This document shows, piece after piece, positions 1 to 5,554 of a stretch of 10,284 nt of DNA (positions are counted from its first letter, which is position 1; the number at the start of each line of letters is the position of its first letter). The DNA comes from DAOPYE01 sp035352715 (lineage in GTDB: Bacteria; Acidobacteriota; Holophagae; Holophagales; Holophagaceae). The stretch is from contig DAOPYE010000090.1 in the NCBI GenBank assembly GCA_035352715.1, positions 1 through 10,284 on the forward strand, given 5' to 3'. The notes under the pieces are model-generated. The model made no database searches. It saw only the letters and a list, made by a program, of their open reading frames with translations, and had not been told where the DNA came from. The translations under genes and the position numbers were made by a program.

Positions 1-408
1 AACGGCATCCAGGCCATCTTTGGCCCACTGTCAGAAAACATGAAGACGGATATGCAGGAGTATTTGAAGCACGCCGGACCCGAAGCGGATGGCACGGGCG
101 TAGAAATGGCCAACGCTCCTGCGGCAACCCAGCCCAAAGCTAAGACGGAATCCCCTGAACCCCTCACCAAGGCCCAGCGCCAGCGGGCGCAAAGCATCCT
201 CTCGATCCTGGGTGGCCGCGAGAACCTTCGATCGTTTGAAGCCCTGGCTGAAACCCGCCTGCGCGTCGTCCTCGGAACCCCCGTAGCCATGGACGCCGCG
301 ACCCTCGAAGCGGCAGGCATTCACGCGACGATGTCCCTGCCCGACGGCAGCCTGGATCTCATCGTGGGATTGGAAGCCCGACAGCTCGCCCGCGCGCTCG
401 AAGCGTAG
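1..408 (+). CDS. PTS sugar permease, C-terminal part: end of one EIIB domain plus a second, cysteine-less EIIB-like domain (5'-truncated)
   Basis: The reading frame is open from base 1, so only the last 135 residues of a longer protein are present. The first residues (NGIQAIFGPLSENMK) match the end of an EIIB domain of the glucose/N-acetylglucosamine PTS permease family, which passes phosphate from HPr/EIIA to the incoming sugar at the inner membrane. A Pro/Ala/Lys-rich linker follows (about residues 33-58), then a second EIIB-like fold (about 63-135) with GGRENL and ETRLRV. In active domains the phosphorylated Cys lies just before TRLR. Here that stretch reads FEALAETRLR, with Leu82 at the probable Cys position, and the whole second domain has no Cys. 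I infer a catalytically dead, possibly regulatory copy. The EIIC part and the first EIIB active site lie outside the window. The internal ATG at base 40 is not the true start. A strong terminator follows. Confidence 0.75.
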   Translation, partial: NGIQAIFGPLSENMKTDMQEYLKHAGPEADGTGVEMANAPAATQPKAKTESPEPLTKAQRQRAQSILSILGGRENLRSFEALAETRLRVVLGTPVAMDAATLEAAGIHATMSLPDGSLDLIVGLEARQLARALEA

Positions 409-431
409 CGCGTCCATCCATAGCCCCAATG

Positions 432-460
432 AAACGAGCGGAGATTTCCTCCGCTCGTTT
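432..460 (+). terminator. Rho-independent terminator of the PTS gene
   Basis: A perfect 12-bp inverted repeat (432-443 with 449-460, 5-nt loop) lies 24 nt after the PTS stop codon. The stem is GC-rich in the middle, is bordered by AAA on the left and ends in TTTT on the right. The A and T tracts would allow it to work in both directions. This matters because pfk converges on this region. Confidence 0.85.
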
Positions 461-567
461 TGCGTTTGGGTCCGGGGCACGCCCTCATGAGCATCGCGAG
501 CATGGGCAGCGCCTCGACCAGCAGCGCGGTGGGGACCATTGGCAACCGGTATTGCATCGGCCAACGC

Positions 568-608
568 CAGAAAGGCCATTCGACAGTTGATGTCGAATGG
601 CCTTTCTG
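568..608 (-). terminator. Hairpin terminator of the phosphofructokinase gene
   Basis: A perfect 17-bp inverted repeat (568-584 with 592-608), extendable by one A-T pair, has a loop of 5-7 nt. It starts 17 nt after the pfk stop codon. The outer stem pairs AGAAAGGCC with GGCCTTTCT, so the minus-strand transcript ends in CCUUUCU rather than a clean U run. Its length and place between convergent genes make termination the likely role. The 107 bp between the two hairpins (461-567) hold no gene that I can support. Confidence 0.75.
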
Positions 609-625
609 TTTGCGCACAGATCGAA

Positions 626-1783
626 TCAGTAGAGGAACATGGGCTTGCCTTCGACGTGGCGGACCTTGGGGCGATAGGCCTTGGCGTCGTAGAGCTCATC
701 CACATCCACGCGCTTCAGCCCCTGGCGGATGGTCTGGATGGGCACGGAGGTGTAGGTGCCGTTGCGCAGGGCGACCAGACGGTTGCTGGCACCGCGCTTG
801 ATCAGGTTGATGGCCACGTTGGCGAAGTTCACGGCCACCATCAGATCCAGGCTGTCGGGCATACCGCTGCGCATGAGGTATGACACCTGCTGAAAGAGGA
901 TGTCCTCGCCTGTGATGTGCCTCAACACATCCGCCGTCGTCTGGCCGATGCTGCTGAGCTTGCGGCGGCCCCAGGCATCCTCCTGGATCTTTTCCTCCGC
1001 CGGCGCGGGCACCGCCATGCTTGCGCCCTCGCTGACCGTGATCATGGCGAAGTTGCCCGGCTTGTCCCGCTTGTCCTTCATCACCAGTTCGGCCAGACGC
1101 TCAGCGTCGAAAGGCACTTCGCTGATGAGCGCGCGGTCCACCCCCGAGAGATAGGACGCCAGCAGCGAGGTCTCGCCGCAGTTGCGCCCAAACAGCTCCA
1201 CCAAGGCGATACGCTCGTGGGAACGCACCGTGGTCCGCAACTGGTGGATGAACTCCACGCTGCGCGTGACCGCGGTGGAGAACCCGATGCAGTAGTCCGT
1301 GCCATGGATATCGTTGTCCATGGTCTTGGGAATGGCCACCACCGCCACGCCTTCCTGCGCCAGCCGTTCCGCGAACGAGATCGTGTCGTCTCCTCCAATG
1401 GGGATCAGCACATCGATGCGCAAGCGCTGGATCACCTTCAGGATGTGTGCCGTGAAATCGTGCGGGCCTTCGTCGCCCGGCGCCACCTGAGCCTTCAGGA
1501 AGGCCGGCAGCATGCGGGTCTTCACCTGGCCGGGATGACATCGGCTGGTGTGCAGGAAGGTGCCTCCGGCTCCGTCCACGGCGAGGACGCTCGGAACATT
1601 CAGCGGGAAAACACAGTCAGGCTGCTCCTGCGGTCCATCCAGATCGTATTCCAGCAGGCCCGCCCATCCCTTTCGGATGCCGACAATCTCCATGCCTTCT
1701 TCAATGGCCCGGCAAACAGCGGCCTTGATGCAAGGGTTCAGACCCGGAACATCGCCACCACCCGTCAAAATCCCGATCCGCAT
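626..1783 (-). CDS. pfp: 6-phosphofructokinase, PPi-type by diagnostic residues (diphosphate-fructose-6-phosphate 1-phosphotransferase)
   Basis: The 385-residue protein belongs to the PfkA superfamily and phosphorylates fructose 6-phosphate to fructose 1,6-bisphosphate in cytosolic glycolysis. The N-terminal donor-site loop is GILTGGGDVPGLN (residues 4-16). The donor motif is GGDDT (130-134), where ATP enzymes usually have GGDGS. The catalytic motif is PKTMDND (152-158), where ATP enzymes have PGTIDND. In this family Asp for Gly in the first motif and Lys for Gly in the second mark enzymes that use pyrophosphate, so PPi is the predicted donor and the reaction would be readily reversible. Other family elements are FGR (198-200), SEG (251-253) and an RSGMPDSLD segment (305-313) replacing the common QRGGxPSxxD. 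A GGAG Shine-Dalgarno lies 8 nt before the ATG. It sits 73 bp after the questin-oxidase-like gene and may share its transcript. Family assignment is firm; donor choice is inferred. Confidence 0.85.
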   Translation of the reverse strand: MRIGILTGGGDVPGLNPCIKAAVCRAIEEGMEIVGIRKGWAGLLEYDLDGPQEQPDCVFPLNVPSVLAVDGAGGTFLHTSRCHPGQVKTRMLPAFLKAQVAPGDEGPHDFTAHILKVIQRLRIDVLIPIGGDDTISFAERLAQEGVAVVAIPKTMDNDIHGTDYCIGFSTAVTRSVEFIHQLRTTVRSHERIALVELFGRNCGETSLLASYLSGVDRALISEVPFDAERLAELVMKDKRDKPGNFAMITVSEGASMAVPAPAEEKIQEDAWGRRKLSSIGQTTADVLRHITGEDILFQQVSYLMRSGMPDSLDLMVAVNFANVAINLIKRGASNRLVALRNGTYTSVPIQTIRQGLKRVDVDELYDAKAYRPKVRHVEGKPMFLY

Positions 1784-1856
1784 GGAAAGTCTCCAGAAAC
1801 CGCCCGCGCAGGGCTTGGTAGGTGTGTTCGGAACGTGTGATTCCGGCCACAGTCTA

Positions 1857-3158
1857 CTAGAACTCTCCCAAGGTTGGCGTCATCGCCGCATCCACACGTC
1901 TGCCAACATCGCTGGCCACCTGCGTTTGCGCCAGCGACTTGGCGAGGACCTGCAATAAAACCACCTGATCCCGCTCGGGCAAACGGAAAAGCATCTCCGC
2001 CGCCGAGGCCACCGCCAGCGTGTGGTGCGCCTGGTTCGTTGCGGGATCGCTCTCCACCGCGGCGTCCGCGAGCGCGCGCAGCACGGATTCCGCGCCGGAT
2101 CGGCGGAAGAGGCGCTCTGCCTCGAACATCGCTTCCGCACCCTCGCCGTCCAGGATGGTCTCGAACATGAGGGCGTCATGCAGGCTCGCGGACTGGCGCG
2201 GCGCGCGGGGACGAAGGCTGGGCGCATCTCCGGACGGGAACAGGTTCACCAGGGCGGCGGCCTGGATCCAGGGCTCGGGCTGCGAGCCGTACGAAGCGCC
2301 GGAAAGAGCCGCGATGTGCAGCAGCGTCCAGGTCGTCGCGCCTTCCATCTCCCGGCTCGCGGCCATCATCTTGCGACAGGCAGCGCGCACCAGGACCAGC
2401 TCCAGATCGCCTTGTCCGATCCCGTCCAAAACGCTGCCGGTCAGCGCGTCCAGCAAGGCCACCAGCCCGGCATCGCACACGCAGGCCACCAGGGCGTCGA
2501 TGACAGGCTCATCGAGCAGGCGGCCCTCCGGCAGCGGGACAGAATCCCCGAGCCGCTTCCGGATGCGTTTTTGCCAGTAACTGTCCATGGGCAAGGAAGC
2601 GCCGAACCAGGCGCAGACCGCCAGAAGCGCGCGCCCCACATCGCAAGTTCCGCCCAGTTGCCCATGCAGCGCTCCCATGCGCCGCGCCATCACCGGCTTG
2701 TGGCCCAGGTACGCCATGTCGGCGGAGCTCCATTCGGCCATGCGTTCAAAGTCGCCCGCTTCGGCCAAGGCGCACCCAAGGGCCTCTCCCCAGGCGAGGC
2801 TGGATTCACAGCGATCAAAGGCGAGACGCAGATTGCCCCAATGCCCCGAGCCGCGACCGACCTGCGCCAGCGCCCCACCCCGCGCTTCGAGGGCGAGCAT
2901 GTGCAGCTGCATCGCGAGCAGGCGATGGAACCGGGCGCAGGTGAGCAAGGGCTCCAGGCGAAACGCCGCCCACAATCCCAGCAGGCCATGGGGCATGCCC
3001 GGCAGGTACCCCGCCCAGTGGATACGAGGCACCAGATGAACAATGGCTTCGCGGGTCGCGGACTGTGCGCCGCCCGAAAGCAGGCGAGCCGCGAGCGTCT
3101 CGAAAAAGGCCTCGCTCGGGGCCTCCAGCTCGCGCTGCCACGCGGATTCGGCGTTCAT
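1857..3158 (-). CDS. Questin oxidase-like family protein (tentative)
   Basis: The 433-residue, mostly helical protein starts at the ATG whose last bases form the stop of the upstream gene (ATGA). An open frame continues to 3212, but that ATG lies inside the upstream gene. The segment at residues 44-67 (LVPRI, a short insert, then PHGLLGLWAAFRL) resembles the PRLxPG...HGxIRxxHAxR signature that I recall for questin oxidase-like proteins. The LHIAALSG segment (280-287) and the QAHHTLAVASA segment (376-386) sit where that family has further His-containing motifs. Fungal questin oxidase opens an anthraquinone ring; bacterial members have no settled role. The match is from memory and distant, so the function stays open. 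No signal peptide or membrane span is evident, so it is probably cytoplasmic. The gene ends in tandem TAG TAG stops. It is translationally coupled to the 214-residue protein before it. Confidence 0.6.
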   Translation of the reverse strand: MNAESAWQRELEAPSEAFFETLAARLLSGGAQSATREAIVHLVPRIHWAGYLPGMPHGLLGLWAAFRLEPLLTCARFHRLLAMQLHMLALEARGGALAQVGRGSGHWGNLRLAFDRCESSLAWGEALGCALAEAGDFERMAEWSSADMAYLGHKPVMARRMGALHGQLGGTCDVGRALLAVCAWFGASLPMDSYWQKRIRKRLGDSVPLPEGRLLDEPVIDALVACVCDAGLVALLDALTGSVLDGIGQGDLELVLVRAACRKMMAASREMEGATTWTLLHIAALSGASYGSQPEPWIQAAALVNLFPSGDAPSLRPRAPRQSASLHDALMFETILDGEGAEAMFEAERLFRRSGAESVLRALADAAVESDPATNQAHHTLAVASAAEMLFRLPERDQVVLLQVLAKSLAQTQVASDVGRRVDAAMTPTLGEF

Positions 3159-3799
3159 GGGATCGCGATGCCCCAGGCGGCGCACACGGCGCGGCTCAGG
3201 TGGTGTTCCCACGCGATGCGCCAGACGGGCGTGTTCTCGGGCACCTTGGCGTCCTGCAGGCGCTGGCGGAGATCCTTCTTCAGCCCTTCCGCGGAAGGCC
3301 CGAGAGCGGCTTCCGCGAGGGCCGTCAGCGCACGGAAGGCGGCGCGTTCGGCGTCATGGTGATCCAGGAAACCCGGCGCATCCGGCGCGATCGCCTGCGT
3401 CGCCAGGCGCATCCAGGCGTCGAAGGCCGCGCGGGCCTGAGGGTTCGAGGCGAGGGGCTCCTTCACCGCCTTCCAGCCCTCATGCAGCTTATCCTGGGCC
3501 GCCGACGGGTCTGCGGAATCCGCCAGCGCCCGGGCCATGGAGGCCCGCAGTTGCACGGCCTTGGCCACATCCTTGGCAAGGTGCGATAACGCGACGAAGG
3601 ATCGGGGCCGCGTACGCTTGGCGCGGCGCTCGAAGTAGGTCTCCATCGCCGCAACGATGGCCTCGGCGGGAACGCCTTCGGCTTCCCAGGCCAGCAGCTG
3701 TGCAAAATCCTCGCGGCTCAGGAAGGCGCTGCGTCCATGCAGATGGAACGCCCACTCGGCCTCGATCCAGTCCTTCTCCTCGCGGGAATAGCCCGTCAA
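3155..3799 (-). CDS. Conserved hypothetical helical protein, 214 aa
   Basis: I do not recognise a function. The protein is charged and helical with no signal peptide or membrane span. Residues 26-48 (FLSREDFAQLLAWEAEGVP) followed by ERRAKRTRPRSFVALSHL (57-74) resemble a pattern seen in uncharacterised proteins of Acidobacteriota and related phyla: a helix with W-x-x-x-G-V-P, then an Arg-rich turn, then SL/SH and a helix. The C-terminal half has no marked motif apart from a HH pair (about 150) and EHH (about 199-201). I chose the TTG at 3799 because it overlaps the lipoprotein stop as TTGA and the conserved region begins just after it. The ATG at 3853 would give 232 residues but lies 54 bases inside the lipoprotein gene with no Shine-Dalgarno. 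The stop overlaps the next start as ATGA, so three genes appear translationally chained. Confidence 0.75.
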   Translation of the reverse strand: MTGYSREEKDWIEAEWAFHLHGRSAFLSREDFAQLLAWEAEGVPAEAIVAAMETYFERRAKRTRPRSFVALSHLAKDVAKAVQLRASMARALADSADPSAAQDKLHEGWKAVKEPLASNPQARAAFDAWMRLATQAIAPDAPGFLDHHDAERAAFRALTALAEAALGPSAEGLKKDLRQRLQDAKVPENTPVWRIAWEHHLSRAVCAAWGIAIP

Positions 3800-4113
3800 G
3801 GCTTGGGCACCAGGCGGCCGCCGTCCGTCAACAGGATGTTGCGCCCATCCCACTTGGCGAAGTCCTCTTTCACGAACTCCGCCCGCGCAAATCCCTGAAG
3901 CACATACACGCCCTGCACCTTCACTGCGCCGCTGTGCGCGTCATAGATCGTCACGTTCCAGCCGGTGCCCACGGGCTCGCCGAACTTCACGAAGATGCCG
4001 GTCTTGCGGGGACCGACCCAGAAACTGCCTTCCGGCACCTGTTTCGGGCGCCTTGGCTCGCCACAGGCGGTGAAAAGCATGAGGGCTGGAAGGATCAGGG
4101 CGCACGTTCGCAT
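3796..4113 (-). CDS. Small putative lipoprotein, 105 aa
   Basis: The N-terminus MRTCALILPALMLFTACGEP is a short lipoprotein signal with a lipobox-like LFTAC; Cys17 would be lipidated (Phe at the -3 position is unusual). The mature part of about 88 residues is rich in Gly, Val and aromatic residues and looks like a small beta fold (GSFWVGPRKTGIFVKFGEP and later VKVQGVYVLQG). I know no matching family. It would sit on the periplasmic face of the inner or outer membrane. It is the first gene of a chain with the 214-residue and questin-oxidase-like proteins. A TAGAAT box ends 6 nt before its ATG, and the nearest SD-like AGGA is 12 nt away, so it may be translated from a leaderless message. Confidence 0.75.
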   Translation of the reverse strand: MRTCALILPALMLFTACGEPRRPKQVPEGSFWVGPRKTGIFVKFGEPVGTGWNVTIYDAHSGAVKVQGVYVLQGFARAEFVKEDFAKWDGRNILLTDGGRLVPKP

Positions 4114-4119
4114 GCGGAC

Positions 4120-4125
4120 ATTCTA
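4120..4125 (-). promoter_or_regulatory. Candidate -10 box (TAGAAT) for a leaderless lipoprotein transcript
   Basis: On the minus strand TAGAAT is followed by exactly 6 nt and then the lipoprotein ATG. It matches TATAAT at 5 of 6 positions. Transcription starting about 7 nt past the box would begin at the A of ATG. I see no good -35 element. The whole gap to the divergent map gene is 33 bp, so any -35 lies in or next to the map coding region. Confidence 0.4.
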
Positions 4126-4146
4126 TCCTGGAGGCTGGGAGTCTTC

Positions 4147-4944
4147 ATGGGTCCGTTCAGGGAACAAATCCACTACAAGAGCCGCCGAGAGGTGGAAAAG
4201 ATGCGAGAGGCGGGCCGCTTGACCGCCAACGCCCTGCGCGTGGCTGCGCGCGCGGTGAAGCCCGGCGTGTCCCTGCTGGAGATCGACAAGGCGGCTGAGA
4301 CCTACATCCGCAAGAACGGCGGCGTTCCCAACTTCAAGGGCTACCACGGCTTTCCCGCGACGCTCTGCCTTTCCGTCAACGACCGGGTGGTTCACGGCAT
4401 CCCCAACAACTACATCCTGCAGGAAGGCGATATCGTCGCCATCGACTGCGGCGCGAAGCTGGACGGATTCCACGGCGACACCTGCCTGACCGTGGGCGTG
4501 GGCTGCATCAGCCCGGAAGCGCGCAGGCTGCTGCAGACCGCGCAGGCCGCCATGTTCCTGGGCATCGAGTACTGCCGCGTGGGCTACCGCCTGGGGGACA
4601 TGTCATCGGCGGTGCAGAACTTCGCCGAGGAGCGCGGGTATTCCGTGGTGCGCGAATACATCGGGCATGGCCTGGGCCGCGAGCTGCACGAGGATCCCCA
4701 GGTGGTCTTCGCGGAACAGCGCCCTGGCACGGGCTTCCGCATGGATCTGGGCATGACCATCACCATCGAGCCCATCCTCAACATGGGCACCCATCACTGC
4801 CTGGTGGAGCCGGACGGATGGACCGTGCGCACCGCAGACGGCCAGATCAGCGCCCAGTTCGAACACGCCGTCGCTATCACCAAGAACGGCCCTGATATCC
4901 TCAGCCGCCCGGATCCCGAATTCGAGCTGGAGGATGGCCTGTAG
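4147..4944 (+). CDS. map: Methionine aminopeptidase, type I
   Basis: The 265-residue M24 family enzyme removes the initiator methionine from nascent cytosolic proteins. All five metal ligands are visible: Asp100 (VAIDCG), Asp111 (HGD), His174 (YIGHGLG), Glu208 (ITIEP) and Glu239 (QFEHAV). His83 (VVHGIP) is the conserved substrate-binding His. The length is that of the short bacterial form, with no N-terminal zinc-finger extension. The start at 4147 is supported by GGGAG (4137-4141), 5 nt before the ATG, and by the typical N-terminus IHYKSRREVEKMREAG. The frame is open far upstream, but that part is antisense to the block A genes. It diverges from the lipoprotein (33 bp) and converges on the L,D-transpeptidase with only 4 bp between the stops. 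Confidence 0.95.
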   Translation: MGPFREQIHYKSRREVEKMREAGRLTANALRVAARAVKPGVSLLEIDKAAETYIRKNGGVPNFKGYHGFPATLCLSVNDRVVHGIPNNYILQEGDIVAIDCGAKLDGFHGDTCLTVGVGCISPEARRLLQTAQAAMFLGIEYCRVGYRLGDMSSAVQNFAEERGYSVVREYIGHGLGRELHEDPQVVFAEQRPGTGFRMDLGMTITIEPILNMGTHHCLVEPDGWTVRTADGQISAQFEHAVAITKNGPDILSRPDPEFELEDGL

Positions 4945-4948
4945 GGCA

Positions 4949-5554
4949 TCAAGGCTCGATCCGAACGGGCGTTCCCAGCGGACACACCGTCCAAAGTTCC
5001 TCGATGTCCTCGTCCGACAGGGCGATGCAGCCCCAGGTCCATTCGGACTCCGTGCCGCCACCGTGGAGGCCCACCATCCCTCCCAGACGGGTGTTCCAGG
5101 GCGGGCAGGTCTTCCGGCGCTGGGCCTCCAGGATCGCCCGGCGCTGCGCCCCGGTGATCAGCCCCTCGCGCGCGCCGCGCTCCGCATCCGCAATGCCCGG
5201 ATAACTCAGCCCCAGGAAGAGATGGAAGGCGCTCTGTTCGCCACGGGTGCAGATGTAGAAATCCCCTTCGGGCGTCAGGTGGTCCCCTTCCCTGCGCTTA
5301 TCCGCCAGGCCCCGATGCCCAAGGGCAATGCCGTAGGCCTTGAGCACCTGATCGCCCGACCGCAACTCCAGGCGATGTTGCGATTTCTGAACGCAAAGCG
5401 CGGGATGCTCCAGGGGAAAGGCGAGGCCGCTTGCCAGCGCTCGGGCCTGAACCCGCGCTCTGGCGCGCTCAAGGCTCGCTTTTGATGCGCCAGCCACCAG
5501 GGGCAGCGCCAGGAAGAGAGCCCAAGCCCATGGGGGGAGCGTCAGCCGCCGCAT
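4949..5554 (-). CDS. Exported L,D-transpeptidase (YkuD/ErfK fold)
   Basis: The 201-residue protein starts with an uncleaved or signal-peptidase-type leader (RR, then a hydrophobic core at about 8-20 and AGAS), so it acts in the periplasm. The catalytic YkuD segment is near the C-terminus: GMVGLHGGG (159-167) supplies His164 and EWTWGCIALSDEDIEEL (171-187) supplies nucleophile Cys176. Family members form 3-3 peptidoglycan cross-links or attach proteins to peptidoglycan; some trim or amidate instead, so the exact reaction is open. The usual S-H/x-GC is W-GC here, as in a subset of the family. The ATG at 5554 lies 13 bases inside the end of aroDE in another frame, which suggests translational coupling. 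An open frame runs further upstream but overlaps conserved AroE residues. Confidence 0.85.
   Translation of the reverse strand: MRRLTLPPWAWALFLALPLVAGASKASLERARARVQARALASGLAFPLEHPALCVQKSQHRLELRSGDQVLKAYGIALGHRGLADKRREGDHLTPEGDFYICTRGEQSAFHLFLGLSYPGIADAERGAREGLITGAQRRAILEAQRRKTCPPWNTRLGGMVGLHGGGTESEWTWGCIALSDEDIEELWTVCPLGTPVRIEP

Noticed and set aside
321..617. 98-codon minus-strand frame with a hydrophobic stretch across the convergent PTS/pfk gap
   Set aside because: It begins within the pfk terminator stem and runs through the PTS terminator into the PTS gene. The hydrophobic run is short and no Shine-Dalgarno is present.
917..1840. 307-codon open frame on the plus strand opposite pfk
   Set aside because: It is the antisense of a clear phosphofructokinase and has no domain of its own.
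1800..1850. GTTCGGAAC near-palindrome upstream of pfk, considered as a LexA-like or other operator
   Set aside because: It does not match known LexA half-site spacing, is only 9 bp, and such short dyads are expected by chance.
2022..3362. 446-codon open frame on the plus strand
   Set aside because: It lies opposite the questin-oxidase-like and 214-aa genes, which have chained start/stop overlaps. The composition is biased to Arg, Gly, Ala and His as in shadow frames.
3043..4146. Upstream extension of the map reading frame
   Set aside because: The frame is open by chance across antisense sequence; Arg/Pro/Ser-rich translation. The map Shine-Dalgarno and family N-terminus fix the start at 4147.
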